A stretch of DNA of 64,000 bases from a bacterium SCSIO 12741 (GCA_024398055.1 CP073749.1:2170594-2234593); one strand, 5' to 3'. Shown: positions 9,301 to 18,796, counted from the stretch's first letter. Notes: generated by a model from the sequence alone, not told the origin. Translations and numbers: made by a program.

Positions 9301-11605
9301 ATTTGCAGATTCGGTTAAAGCGAATGGAACTCTTACCGATCCTAACTGTCAAACGGGTCAAGGATCAATTGCCTTCTCTCCAACAGGTGGTGTAAAGCCT
9401 TACTTGTTTACCATTGATGGTGGATTGACTTGGTCAACGGATAGTCTCTTTAATAGCCTCACCATTGGTACTTACACCTTGCAAGTTCAGGATAGTATGG
9501 GCTGTTTGAGTGATACTACAGTTGATGTACTTTACAATCAAGGTGCCCCGGTAATCGATTCCGTGTCACTGCAGAACTTAACGTGTTATGATAACGGAAC
9601 GGGACAGATTACGGTGCATGCCACAGGTGGTGTTCAACCGTTGTCTTTCAGTATTGACTCAGGAGTAACCTGGAGTAATAGTGCAACATTCACAGGTCTT
9701 TCGGCTGGATCGTATATCGTTTTTGCCCGAGGAGCTAATGGATGTAAGGCCTTCCCAGAATTTGATACCCTGACTCAGCCGAATCAGTTGCAATATTCAT
9801 TCTCTACTTTCATCGACAGCTGTTACAAGCAAGGTGATGGTTGGGCCATTGCATCAGGTAGTGGTGGAACAGGGCCGTATACCTATACCTGGAGTGGTTC
9901 CTGGTCGGGTGCAACTCACCCACCTCAAGTAGTTCAGGATTCTGCTTTCACCAAGTTGTTTGCCTACAACGGTTACTCCATGGAAGTAAGCGATGCGAAC
10001 GGATGTAAATTGGATACCACGTTTACCATTACCGAGATCCCAGAACTTATTGTGGACTCGCTGGATTATGTAGCTCCAACTTGTTATGGATACGGAGATG
10101 CAGAACTACACATCAAGGGTAAAGGTGGAAACGGAATGTTCTTCTTTAGCCTGGATTCAGGATCCAATTACTACCCTCCAACTTCAGGTGCAGATTCTAC
10201 CTACGCCATGTTGGATAGCTCGGTAACTAAGACCCATGTAGGTGCTAAAACTTACCAGGTGTTTGTACGTGACCAGAAGGGTTGTAAAGGAAACAAAGCC
10301 ATTACGGTAACTGAACCACCATTGATGGTGTTGACTACTCCACAAGATTCTACCACAGTTTGTGTGTCTACTTGTGCTAAGTTGGAAGTGTTCTCCACCG
10401 GAGGAAACAGTCCACAGCACCAGTACCACTGGACTCCATCTGTGAGTTCAACCAATGTGGCTAATGTGTGTCCGGATGCAAATTCGATCTACTCGGTATA
10501 TGCAACTGACAACCGCGGTTGTGCTTCGAACGGACTTTTGATGAAGGTTAACTTGTTTGACTCCTTGTCCATCGAAATGCCAAATGACACTGCTATCTGT
10601 AAAGGATCCAACACCAAGCTTAAGGCTAAGGCCCTGGGTGGAAAAGGAGACGGATACAAATACTTGTGGCAACCATTCGTTGGCTTGTCTAATGCCTTCA
10701 TTGCACAGCCGAATGCTTCTCCCGAGAAAACCACTACTTACTACTTGATGTTAAGCGATGAGTGTGGTACACCAGAAGTAATGGATAGTGTGACTATCGC
10801 TGTTATGCCACAACCGGTGGTTGACTTTAGCTCTGATACTGCCGCTGGATGTCCTCCACTCACAGTAGGGTTCCAGAACCTGACCAATGCATCAGCAAAA
10901 TGTGAATGGTCTTTCGGTGATGAAACCAGTGCTACTACCTGTAGAAGTGTTGACAAGACCTATACTCAGAGTGGTAAGTACGACGTGAAATTGGTGGTAA
11001 CCAGTACAGATGGTTGTGTGGATTCCTTAGTAAGAAAGAACTACATGGACGTATACGAAGTGCCTACAGCATCCTTCAGCATGAGTCCTCAGCCTACTAC
11101 GCTTCTTGATACTCGAATTAAGTTTAGAGACGAGTCTGATGGGAAATTGGTAGAATGGCAATGGAACTTCGCTGGATTGGATACAGCCATGCAGCGCAAT
11201 ACCCAGTTTACTTTCCCATCCAGTGAAGCAGGTAATTATCCGGTAAGATTGGATGTAATCAACAACTTGGGTTGTAAGGATGATACAATCATGAACTTAG
11301 TGATCCGTCCAGACTTCTACATCTACGTACCAACGAGCTTCACGCCCAATGGCGATGGCAAAAACGATGTTTGGAAGCCGATTGGAACTGGATTTGAATT
11401 GGACTTCTACCACGTAATGGTTTATGACCGTTGGGGTGGATTGGTATTCGAATCCAGAGACTACAATGAGTCTTGGGATGGAACCGTTGGTAAGTCCGGC
11501 GAGTCTGCTCCAGTAGGCGTTTACACCTGGAAATTAATCACGGGTGATGCCAAAGATGAGAAGAACCGACACGAAGAGCTCGGTACGGTGACTATTGTGA
11601 AATAA
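6378..11605 (+). CDS. Large T9SS type B adhesin with SprB and PKD repeats, apparent -1 frameshift
   Basis: The frame opened at 6378 ends at 7898, and a second frame continues to 11605. They join at the G run 7813-7817. With one G restored, VNIWGDTNATDTN reads through and aligns with VNFFPDTTNQDTN of the upstream paralogue, giving one protein of 1742 residues. The signal peptide is about residues 1-29 (ending GANA before SHVSGG). The N-terminal module and cadherin-like stretch match the gene at 1342. The nested Cys-bounded module is at 8309-8902. Four SprB-type repeats follow (for example QGSIAFSPTGG and TGQITVHATGG, 9.3-10.3 kb), then PKD domains (10.8-11.3 kb). The C-terminus is a type B sorting domain (FTPNGDGKND, MVYDRWGG, PVGVYTWKL). 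It is probably a cell-surface adhesin. The frameshift is more likely a base-calling error than decay, because both halves are well preserved. Confidence 0.87.
8309..8902 (+). other. Nested ~198-residue Cys-bounded module inside an Ig-like repeat (copy 2)
   Basis: It begins with CGSTVDQC and ends at the Cys of SYCGARD. The interior has QFLYTAAELSAMG, IKLKC, GWNMHPFDN, YDGNSSLLVEVCWDN. It interrupts the Ig-like repeat between ACPGTPSQINL and FTYKWTPSTG, the same topological point as copy 1 (3199-3819) and copy 3 (28415-29005). Confidence 0.7.
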
Positions 11606-11630
11606 CACTTAGCCAAATAAAATGATAAGG

Positions 11631-11663
11631 AAGACCGCACGCAATGCGGTCTTTTTTATTTTT
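11631..11663 (+). terminator. Rho-independent terminator
   Basis: A perfect stem AAGACCGCA / TGCGGTCTT with a CGCAA loop and a T-rich tail, 26 bases after the stop of the second large adhesin. Confidence 0.85.
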
Positions 11664-11746
11664 GGAACCCTGAAAATGTTCATGGCCAGATCTACTTCTC
11701 GATAACGGGAGTTTGATTTTGGCGATGACTAAGAAAAAGATTAGCT

Positions 11747-13290
11747 GTGGAAAAGAAATTCGAAGAACTGGATAGAAAAATTGCCGAAGCCCAATTAGGG
11801 GGAGGCGAAAAGCGAATTGAAAGTCAACATAATAAAGGAAAGCTTACGGCTCGCGAAAGAATTCATTTTCTACTTGACGAAGGATCCTTCCAGGAGATTG
11901 GCATGTTTGTGACCCATCGCTCTTCCAACTTTGGCTTGGACAAGCAGAAGTTTTTAGGAGATGGTGTGGTGACCGGTTATGGTACTATCGATGGAAGGTT
12001 GATCTATGTATTTTCTCAAGACTTCACCGTTATGGGGGGTCATTGGCAGAAGCTCATGCTGAGAAGATTTGCAAAATCATGGATTTGGCCATGAAAAACG
12101 GTGCGCCCGTAATTGGCCTAAACGATTCAGGTGGTGCACGTATTCAGGAGGGAGTAGTTTCCTTGGGTGGCTATGCTGATATTTTCTACCGAAATACGCG
12201 TGCCTCAGGTGTTATTCCACAGCTTTCATCCATTATGGGGCCATGTGCCGGTGGAGCGGTTTATTCTCCTGCTCTTACCGACTTTATTTTCATGGTGGAA
12301 GGAACGTCTTACATGTTCGTTACCGGACCTAACGTAGTAAAGACAGTAACCCATGAGGATATTACTTCCGAAGAATTGGGTGGAGCATCTGCTCATTCAA
12401 CAAAATCGGGAGTCACTCACTTTTCCTGCAGAAACGAAATTGAAGCATTAGATTCACTTAAAAAGGTGTTGTCTTACGTACCTCAGAATTGCGAGGAAAT
12501 GCCTCCATCAGTGGCTTATGATGCACCGGAATCTGAGTTGCGCGAAGCCCTGGATTCAGTGATTCCAGATAACCCAAATCAGCCTTATGATATTCGTGAG
12601 GTGATTGAAGAAGTGACCGATACTGATTCCTTCTTTGAGGTTCACAAAAATTTTGCAGAAAACATTGTTGTTGGTTTTGCACGAATCGCTGGTCAGTCCA
12701 TCGGTATTGTAGCCAATCAGCCAGCGGTATTGGCTGGAGTATTAGACATTCAAGCTTCTCGCAAAGCAGGACGATTTGTTCGTTTCTGTGATAGCTTTAA
12801 TATTCCTCTTTTGGTGTTTGAAGATGTTCCTGGATTTTTACCGGGTACCGACCAGGAGTGGAATGCCATTATTTCCAACGGAGCTAAGCTTCTTTATGCT
12901 TTTAGTGAGGCTACTGTTCCAAGAGTTACAGTTATTACGCGTAAGGCCTACGGAGGTGCTTATGATGTGATGAATTCCAAGCACATTGGTGCAGACATGA
13001 ACTTCGCTTGGCCTTCGGCAGAAATTGCTGTAATGGGAGCCAAAGGTGCAGCCGAAATTATCTTCCGTAAGGAGATTCAGGGTGCCGAAGATTCGGAAGC
13101 TAAATGGAAGGAAAAGGAAACTGAGTACGCTGAGTTGTTTGCTAATCCTTACAACGCAGCGGCAAGAGGCTATGTAGATGAAGTAATTCGTCCATCAGAA
13201 ACCCGTGAAAAGCTTATTCGAGCCTTTCAAATGCTAAAAAACAAGGTAGACCATCTACCGAAGAAAAAGCACGGAAATATCCCTCTGTAA
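11747..13290 (+). CDS. pccB: Acyl-CoA (propionyl-CoA type) carboxylase beta subunit, apparent -1 frameshift
   Basis: Carboxyltransferase subunit of a biotin-dependent acyl-CoA carboxylase, transferring carboxyl from biotin to propionyl- or another acyl-CoA. The GTG at 11747 starts [14 protein letters not shown]. Family landmarks are [67 protein letters not shown] and [11 protein letters not shown]. The first frame ends at 12094 and the second covers 12043 to the end. They join at the six-G run 12034-12039: adding one G turns MGGHWQK into [12 protein letters not shown], the conserved family sequence. The restored protein has 514 residues, the normal family length. No biotin carboxylase or biotin carrier gene lies nearby, so the exact acyl-CoA substrate cannot be read from context. 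The frameshift in such a conserved enzyme argues for a sequence error. Confidence 0.9.
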
Positions 13291-13296
13291 GGCGAT

Positions 13297-13902
13297 TTAG
13301 TAGTTGACCTTGATCTTATCGAGATAGGTCGCTACGTATTTTCCCAGAATATCAAATTCGAGATTAACGCTACTTCCTGGTACTAAGGTGTGGAATGTGG
13401 TATGCTCGTGGGTAAACGGAATTATAGCTACCGAGAAGGACCCCGGAGTGGAGTCAACCACAGTTAGGCTTACGCCATTGATGCAAGCAGACCCTTTTTC
13501 TACCGTTACGTGACCACTATTGGCATCATACTCGATGGTGTACTTCCAGCTGCCATCAAGCTCTTCTACATCGGTAATGCTGCCTTTAAGGTCCACATGT
13601 CCTTGAACGATGTGACCGTCGATTCTACCATTGTATACAAGGCTTCGCTCTAAGTTCACTTTATCACCAATTCTCAATTGACCAATGTTAGACCTTACCA
13701 AAGTTTCATCAATGGCGGTAACCACATATTCCTCTGTTTCCAGATCAATTGAAACTACGGTAAGACACACTCCATTATGAGCTACACTTTGATCAATTTT
13801 TAATTCGGGAGTGAGTTTGCTATTAATATGCAAATGGATGTTACTTCCTTCGGGAACTATTTTTTTGACCGTACCCAAGTCTTCGATAATACCAGTGAAC
13901 AT
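13297..13902 (-). CDS. ribE: Riboflavin synthase, alpha subunit
   Basis: Converts two 6,7-dimethyl-8-ribityllumazine molecules to riboflavin plus a pyrimidine, the last step of riboflavin synthesis, in the cytosol. The 201-residue length is typical. It begins with the invariant MFTGIIE and contains two lumazine-binding repeats: the first has VAHNGVCLTVVSI, the second starts near residue 99 (GHIVQGHVD) and has GSACINGVSLTVVDS. The C-terminus is the usual short helical tail (GKYVATYLDKI). It is convergent with pccB (6-base gap) and lies 3 bases downstream of the type B protein gene on the same strand, so it may be co-transcribed with it. No other rib gene is in the window. Confidence 0.96.
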   Translation of the reverse strand: MFTGIIEDLGTVKKIVPEGSNIHLHINSKLTPELKIDQSVAHNGVCLTVVSIDLETEEYVVTAIDETLVRSNIGQLRIGDKVNLERSLVYNGRIDGHIVQGHVDLKGSITDVEELDGSWKYTIEYDANSGHVTVEKGSACINGVSLTVVDSTPGSFSVAIIPFTHEHTTFHTLVPGSSVNLEFDILGKYVATYLDKIKVNY

Positions 13903-13905
13903 GCA

Positions 13906-16602
13906 CTATTCAGATGATGGAACAAAGTCCAATTGATTAACCAGGGTAATAAACCCTTTTAATTCGCGCTGGCGGATGCCGGAAAGTCTAATTTCATTGA
14001 CAATACACACGTAGAAGTAGGTTCCCGATGGGCATTGCTTATTGGATTCCTGATTGATACCACTCCAATTAATATCCGGATCGGTAGTTTTAAACACAAC
14101 TTGGCCCCAACGGTTGTATATGACCATATCAATGTCTTGAATGTAGCGATAGGGCATCAAGGGGTGGAAAAAGTCGTTGTGCCCATCTCCGCCCGGAGTG
14201 AAAACGTTTGGTAGTTCGTAGATCGGACAATTGTCCACACAACCTCTTTCGGACAGCACACTTTCGTTTCCAAAGGTGTCAATGGCGGTAATTCCATAAC
14301 ATCCGGCCACGGAAGTCAATTCGTCAAACAGAATAGTGGTGTCTTCAATGTTTGGAATATGAACCAGTAACTCATAAGGTTGGCCTACAACCGGAGTAAA
14401 GTAGATGTTATAAGATACCGCATCTACATGAGGACAGCTTGTGTCTTTGTTCGGGTTATTCCAGGTCAATTCGTTTTGGTACAATTCACAACGGGAGTCG
14501 ATATCCGGGAGTCGTGGAGGGCATGGAGGAATGGTGTCCTTGGGAATGCCTAATGCGATTTGAGAATTGTTGAATACGGTATCCGGTAGCTCTACAATGG
14601 AGTAGTTTCCAAAGGCTCGAACAAAGTAGCGATACTCTCTTTCGTTCACCAGATTCGAATCCGTGTATGCCGGTTCAGTTACCGTATCAATCACCTGAAA
14701 GGTGCCGTTGATTTCTTTGAAAACGTGGTACTCATAATTCTTCCAGGGAACGTCGTAGTCCCAAAGCAGGTGAAGTTTTCTGTCATCCGGCTTAATACGA
14801 AGGAATACCGAAGAAGCTACGTGGGTTGATCCTATTAAAGAATCTTCGCTGTAGAGTTCGATCATGGCTGTATTGGCCTTGTTATCGGTATTGATGTTCT
14901 CCAGTAAATAATGCGTGTCAATGTCGTTCCAGGCATTGTATTGAGGAGAGGTGTAAACCAAATCCGTAGCACTGTTGAGTCCTTCTGAACTATAAATTTT
15001 TACCTGGTAGGGTGGAGGCCATTCAGCCAATATAATATCAACTGGCTTTGCCCATAAGATCGAATCGGTTCCTTGATTAGAATGGGTAATGTTCACCGAA
15101 TTTCTTCGAACGATAGGGGCATCGAATGATAGCTCTGCACAGGCCTCTTCTGATGCATATCCAGGGTAGTTCTCAGGATACATGGGAACAATACGGTAAC
15201 AATAGGTTTGCCCATGTACCAGGCCTTTGCCATCGTTGTTGTCAATATAGCTCGAAGAAGAGGCTCCGGTAACCGTGGCTATTTTATCATAACCTAAGTA
15301 AGAAGGAAGTCCAATTTCACATGAGCTGGCCGTCCATGCGGTTGAACTGATTTTTCGGTAGATTTCATAGGATACCACGTTGTTGCAAACCGGTGGTGTC
15401 CAGTTGAGATGGATGTTTTTGCGAATGGCTTGGGCCGTAACATTTTTAGGAGCGGGTCCCACAATTCGAATTTTGTGGGTCATAAAGTTGATCAGCGGGG
15501 TGGCGGTGTTTCCATCTTCCGCTTTGTAATTCATGAGGTATTGACTCGGACGAATATGTGAACAGGCGGTTTCCCAATAAAAATTGGAGCGTACCGTATC
15601 CCGATTCACAGCCGTATTGAAAATGGCTTTTTTCGAGGGTAGGGATAGAGGTTCACCGGAACCCGAAAGTGTAATTTGATCGCCTTCGTTGTCATAGGCC
15701 ACGATTTCTGTGAGGAGCGTGTCACCCGCTAAAACACAGGTATCTCGAACTTCAAGAAACTGTGGGGGAGAGTTGAAGCATTTGTTTACTTCAATCTGCA
15801 TATCTCGTAGCACGTTTCCTATTTCGCGGTAAGTATTGGTTATTTGATCTCTTCGCCATTCGCGAACGAGAATACAGGCATTGTAGATCCCATCGTCTCC
15901 AGGCCCGTCCCAAGTGAGCGTTCCAGTAACCGGATCAATGGAAAAAGTATTGTTTGGGCAAGTTGGAGCAGGAAAGGAATAACCAGGAATGGGATCACCA
16001 TTTTTTCCGTAGCACACGGAAAGTTCGTAGCTCAAACTGTCTCCATCAGCATCCACCGCACCAGGATTGTGGTAGAAGGGATTACACTCACAAGCCTCAT
16101 CGATAGGGGCAAAGGTGAGCTTTGGAGAGTTGTTGACTCCCAGCAAGGGTGAAATAATCAAGGTGGTTCTTAGAAAGAAAGGCACATTAACCGAACTGGG
16201 AATATTTTTAATGTCTTTTACCCGGTTAGGGTCACCCATCGTTATAACGTAGGTTCCATTACCGGCGTAGGTATGTGTGGTTTCGTAAATGTTCTTTTGA
16301 ATTTTTCCGGGAACCAGAATTTCACCCTTACAATCGCATTTGATGTTGGGGTTACATCCGCCAATTCCGCCAGGAGAATTTACCCGGGCGATGGTATCTT
16401 CCTGCCCATCCCCAAATTTGATTCCCAACTCACACCGGTCAGCCTGGGTACTCATCGGATCCGTATAGGTAGTAATCCGAATTTTGTAGGTGTTCCCCGA
16501 AACACGCTCATAGGTGATTTCACCCGCCTTGTTGTGCGTAGCGCTGAGCTCCAGGCAAAAGCTGGTCATCAGTAGGATTAGAATGTAAAGTCCTTTTTTC
16601 AT
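13906..16602 (-). CDS. T9SS type B sorting-domain protein with fibronectin-like region
   Basis: A secreted protein of about 898 residues. I start it at the ATG at 16602 (MKKGLYILILLMTSF), not at the upstream TTG at 16614. A perfect -7 box (16612-16619, minus) overlaps that TTG, so transcription should begin after it. The signal peptide is about 20 residues, ending before ATHNKAGEITY, the same mature-end signature as the big adhesins. A cadherin-like stretch follows (DADGDSLSYEL, FSIDPVTGTLTWDG). Fibronectin type III-like segments (PKNVTAQAIRKNIHLNW; YEYHVFKEINGTF) follow that. The C-terminus is a type B sorting domain (LPNVFTPGGDGHNDFF, VIYNRWGQVVF, CPSGTYFYVCI). It lacks the nested module and SprB repeats seen in its relatives. 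Function beyond surface exposure is unknown. Confidence 0.88.
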   Translation of the reverse strand: MKKGLYILILLMTSFCLELSATHNKAGEITYERVSGNTYKIRITTYTDPMSTQADRCELGIKFGDGQEDTIARVNSPGGIGGCNPNIKCDCKGEILVPGKIQKNIYETTHTYAGNGTYVITMGDPNRVKDIKNIPSSVNVPFFLRTTLIISPLLGVNNSPKLTFAPIDEACECNPFYHNPGAVDADGDSLSYELSVCYGKNGDPIPGYSFPAPTCPNNTFSIDPVTGTLTWDGPGDDGIYNACILVREWRRDQITNTYREIGNVLRDMQIEVNKCFNSPPQFLEVRDTCVLAGDTLLTEIVAYDNEGDQITLSGSGEPLSLPSKKAIFNTAVNRDTVRSNFYWETACSHIRPSQYLMNYKAEDGNTATPLINFMTHKIRIVGPAPKNVTAQAIRKNIHLNWTPPVCNNVVSYEIYRKISSTAWTASSCEIGLPSYLGYDKIATVTGASSSSYIDNNDGKGLVHGQTYCYRIVPMYPENYPGYASEEACAELSFDAPIVRRNSVNITHSNQGTDSILWAKPVDIILAEWPPPYQVKIYSSEGLNSATDLVYTSPQYNAWNDIDTHYLLENINTDNKANTAMIELYSEDSLIGSTHVASSVFLRIKPDDRKLHLLWDYDVPWKNYEYHVFKEINGTFQVIDTVTEPAYTDSNLVNEREYRYFVRAFGNYSIVELPDTVFNNSQIALGIPKDTIPPCPPRLPDIDSRCELYQNELTWNNPNKDTSCPHVDAVSYNIYFTPVVGQPYELLVHIPNIEDTTILFDELTSVAGCYGITAIDTFGNESVLSERGCVDNCPIYELPNVFTPGGDGHNDFFHPLMPYRYIQDIDMVIYNRWGQVVFKTTDPDINWSGINQESNKQCPSGTYFYVCIVNEIRLSGIRQRELKGFITLVNQLDFVPSSE

Positions 16603-16611
16603 CAGGGAGTA

Positions 16612-16619
16612 CAAATTTA
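16612..16619 (-). promoter_or_regulatory. -7 promoter box TAAATTTG
   Basis: A perfect TAnnTTTG match on the minus strand, 9 bases before the ATG at 16602. No clear -33 TTG at normal distance. It supports the downstream ATG as the start of the type B protein. Confidence 0.4.
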
Positions 16620-16732
16620 CTGAATAAACAGATTTCTTGGCGATCTATTTTACAGGAACAAACAAATGGGAGAAACGGTCGTATAAATGGTCAAATTAGG
16701 TTTCAACTTCACCCTGGGTTGAAAATCCTATC

Positions 16733-16740
16733 TAATTTTG
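16733..16740 (+). promoter_or_regulatory. -7 promoter box TAATTTTG
   Basis: A perfect TAnnTTTG match 26 bases before the ATG at 16767 of the sigma-54 regulator. The in-frame TTG at 16719 lies upstream of it, so the ATG is the better start. No matching -33 TTG was found. Confidence 0.35.
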
Positions 16741-16766
16741 GGAAAAATTCCAATTTTTGCACTCGA

Positions 16767-18110
16767 ATGCGCATATACATTGTAGAAGACGATCCAGTTT
16801 ACGCCCGCTATTTAAAGCATAACGTGGAGTTAAACCCTGAGTTTGAGGCAGTCGTCTTTGAAAGTGGAGGCGATTTGCTAAAGAACCTGGACGGTGCACC
16901 CAGGGTGATAACTTTGGATTACAGTCTCGCTGATATGAAATGCGAGGATTTAATCGAACGGATTAAAAAAACACGACCGGATACCTCTCTCATTGTCATT
17001 TCTGCTCAAGAAGATATTACCACAGCGGTAAAATTGCTGCGTGGAGGAATTTATGATTACATCGTTAAGAATGAAGAGACCCGCGATCGTCTTTGGAACA
17101 CCTTAAGGCACCTCAAGGAAAACATTGGCCTGAAAGAAGAGTTGGAACACCTCAGGCAGGAAATTGAAACTCATTACGATTTTGAATCCATCATCAAGGG
17201 ACATAGCTCGGCTATAAAGCGGTTGTTTAAGTTGATGGAGAAAGCCACCAAAACCAACATCACCGTTTCGGTGACGGGTGAAACAGGTACAGGTAAAGAA
17301 TTGGTGGCCAAGGCCATTCACTACAATTCCAAATTACGGAAGAAACCTTTGGTAAGTGTCAATATGGCCGCTATACCGAAGGAGTTGATCGAAAGTGAGT
17401 TGTTTGGCTACGAAAAGGGAGCCTTTACCGGAGCACAATCCCGGCGAATCGGGAAATTTGAAGAGGCCAACGGAGGAACTGTTTTCCTCGATGAAATTGG
17501 TGAGCTCGATCTGAACCTTCAGGCGAAATTGCTCCGGGTACTTCAGGAGAAAGAGGTGACTCGGATTGGAGGTAATCAGACCTTGAAGTTAGATGTTCGC
17601 GTGATTGTAGCTACGCATAGAGATTTGGCTGAAGAGGTAAAGAAAGGAAACTTTAGGGAAGACCTCTACTACCGCCTCTTGGGACTGCCGATCGAGCTTC
17701 CGCCGCTGCGGGAAAGAGAAAATGACATCATCATCCTCGGGCGATACTTTGCCGATGTGTTTTGCAAAGAGAATGGCATGAACCGGATGACCTTTACCAA
17801 AGAGGCGCAAAGCAAAATGATGCATTACCACTGGCCAGGAAACGTTCGGGAATTAAAGGCAGTTATTGAATTGGCTGCGGTGATGGCCAATGATAATGTG
17901 ATCGATGAGGAGTCTTTGGTGTTTAAGTCTACCAGAGACACACCTGAGTTTATGATGCAGGAAACCACGTTGAAAGAATACAATGAGAACTTGATTCGTT
18001 ACTACTTAAAGAAAAACAACAATAACGTTCTTGTAGTGGCAAAAAAACTCGATATTGGTAAATCAACAATCTACCGGATGATTAAAGAAGGTAGAATCGA
18101 AATAACCTAA
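16767..18110 (+). CDS. Sigma-54-dependent response regulator (NtrC/AtoC family)
   Basis: A cytoplasmic enhancer-binding transcription factor of 447 residues with three domains. The receiver domain (1-120) has acidic residues E7, D8 and D9, phospho-acceptor D51 (TLDYSL) and K101. The AAA+ sigma-54 interaction domain (about 140-370) has Walker A GETGTGKE at 171-178, the RpoN-contacting GAFTGA loop at 218-223, Walker [11 protein letters not shown], and LREREND with the WPGNVREL sensor motif. The C-terminal HTH_8/Fis-like domain ([20 protein letters not shown]) binds DNA. An intact GAFTGA motif predicts activation of sigma-54 promoters. No histidine kinase is adjacent, but an Hpt gene follows after 2 bases, so signal input probably comes through a phosphorelay from a kinase elsewhere. 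Targets are not visible. Confidence 0.93.
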   Translation: MRIYIVEDDPVYARYLKHNVELNPEFEAVVFESGGDLLKNLDGAPRVITLDYSLADMKCEDLIERIKKTRPDTSLIVISAQEDITTAVKLLRGGIYDYIVKNEETRDRLWNTLRHLKENIGLKEELEHLRQEIETHYDFESIIKGHSSAIKRLFKLMEKATKTNITVSVTGETGTGKELVAKAIHYNSKLRKKPLVSVNMAAIPKELIESELFGYEKGAFTGAQSRRIGKFEEANGGTVFLDEIGELDLNLQAKLLRVLQEKEVTRIGGNQTLKLDVRVIVATHRDLAEEVKKGNFREDLYYRLLGLPIELPPLRERENDIIILGRYFADVFCKENGMNRMTFTKEAQSKMMHYHWPGNVRELKAVIELAAVMANDNVIDEESLVFKSTRDTPEFMMQETTLKEYNENLIRYYLKKNNNNVLVVAKKLDIGKSTIYRMIKEGRIEIT

Positions 18111-18112
18111 AC

Positions 18113-18448
18113 GTGGACAAACTGTATAACTTGGATGAGTTGCGGGAAATGACCGGCAATGATGAATCCTTTATGAAAGAGATGATTCAGCTCTTCGTAA
18201 CCAACAACAAAGATTACCTCGAACAATTGAACCAAGGGCTTGAAGAGAAGGACTGGAAGAAGGTGAAATTCTTCGCTCATAAGATTAAACCTTCCATCCT
18301 AATGATGAAAATTGGTAAACTGGAAGACAATATTTACCGATTAAACGAGTTTGCTGGAGAGGAGAAGAATTTGTCGGAAATCCCTGCCCTGGTTGAAAAG
18401 TTGAACGATATTCTCCCTCAGGTTTTGGTGCAGCTTTCGGAAGAGTGA
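18113..18448 (+). CDS. Hpt-domain phosphotransfer protein
   Basis: A 111-residue all-helical protein from a GTG start 2 bases after the response regulator stop. It has the histidine phosphotransfer signature around VKFFAHKIKPSILMM; the His in AHKIKPS is the expected phospho-acceptor (canonical form AHxLKGS). The Gly of the canonical motif is replaced by Pro. It should shuttle phosphoryl groups between a hybrid kinase and the adjacent regulator's receiver domain. It is translationally coupled to the regulator by position. No kinase is present in the window. Confidence 0.85.
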   Translation: MDKLYNLDELREMTGNDESFMKEMIQLFVTNNKDYLEQLNQGLEEKDWKKVKFFAHKIKPSILMMKIGKLEDNIYRLNEFAGEEKNLSEIPALVEKLNDILPQVLVQLSEE

Positions 18449-18492
18449 AAAAATTATTAAGAAAGTTGTGCAAAACTTTAAGAGAATATTTT

Positions 18493-18500
18493 TAAATTTG
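18493..18500 (+). promoter_or_regulatory. Promoter candidate for structured RNA: TTG (18466-18468) and TAAATTTG
   Basis: A perfect TAnnTTTG -7 box with a TTG 24 bases upstream, just past the usual 17-23 spacing. It lies after the Hpt stop and before the double-hairpin region, with no open reading frame downstream on this strand, which fits a stand-alone RNA starting near 18507. Confidence 0.45.
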
Positions 18501-18564
18501 TCTCATAGTTCTTTGATACTCCCAGTATGGGAATGATAAAATTGAAATAAACAAGTAGTTTATA

Positions 18565-18590
18565 ACGATTGGTTGGTTGGGACCTCCTCC
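18565..18590 (+). repeat. 26-base direct repeat, copy 1
   Basis: Identical to 18657-18682, 92 bases downstream. It contains a doubled GGTT followed by GGGACCTCCTCC and supplies the 5' arm of hairpin 1. Confidence 0.9.
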
Positions 18591-18656
18591 TGTGTACGCC
18601 CTATTACCGGGAGGGCTCAAGGTCCTAGGCAAGTTTAAAACTACTTCATAATATTT

Positions 18657-18682
18657 ACGATTGGTTGGTTGGGACCTCCTCC
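18657..18682 (+). repeat. 26-base direct repeat, copy 2
   Basis: Identical to 18565-18590. It supplies most of the 5' arm of hairpin 2, whose 3' arm ends in AGGTCCCAA at 18722-18730. Confidence 0.9.
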
Positions 18683-18740
18683 CGCATAGGGTTTGTGCTT
18701 GTCACAAGCGGGAGGTACCTCAGGTCCCAAACGAAATTGG

Positions 18741-18775
18741 AAAGCGGTCATCTTCGGATAGGCCGCTTTTTTTTT
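18741..18775 (+). terminator. Rho-independent terminator of the structured RNA
   Basis: The stem AAAGCGG / CCGCTTT with a 15-base interior is followed by a run of nine T residues. It points rightward, so it ends the plus-strand transcript before the convergent gene. Confidence 0.85.
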
Positions 18776-18796
18776 GCCCAAATTTTTCTTCTGCAC

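Larger units (their letters stand above)
18507..18775 (+). ncRNA. Candidate structured small RNA with two related hairpins and intrinsic terminator
   Basis: This 410-base gap between the Hpt gene (ends 18448) and the convergent gene (18859) has no convincing ORF but dense secondary structure. Hairpin 1 pairs 18580-18585 with 18620-18625 and 18586-18590 with 18610-18614. It is enclosed by a 9-bp stem, 18553-18561 with 18638-18646. Hairpin 2 is longer: 18669-18677 pairs with 18722-18730 (9 bp), 18678-18685 with 18708-18715 (8 bp), and 18693-18697 with 18703-18707 (5 bp). Both hairpins start with the same 26-base sequence (18565-18590 and 18657-18682). The region ends in a strong terminator at 18741-18775 and has a -7 box upstream. 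I do not recognise the family. It could also be the 3' UTR of the Hpt transcript. Boundaries are estimates. Confidence 0.55.

Noticed and set aside
7795-12095. Programmed ribosomal frameshifting at G runs in adhesin 2 and pccB.
   Set aside because: The same type of one-base loss occurs in six unrelated positions, with no conserved slippery heptamer or downstream stem shared between them; sequencing error is simpler.
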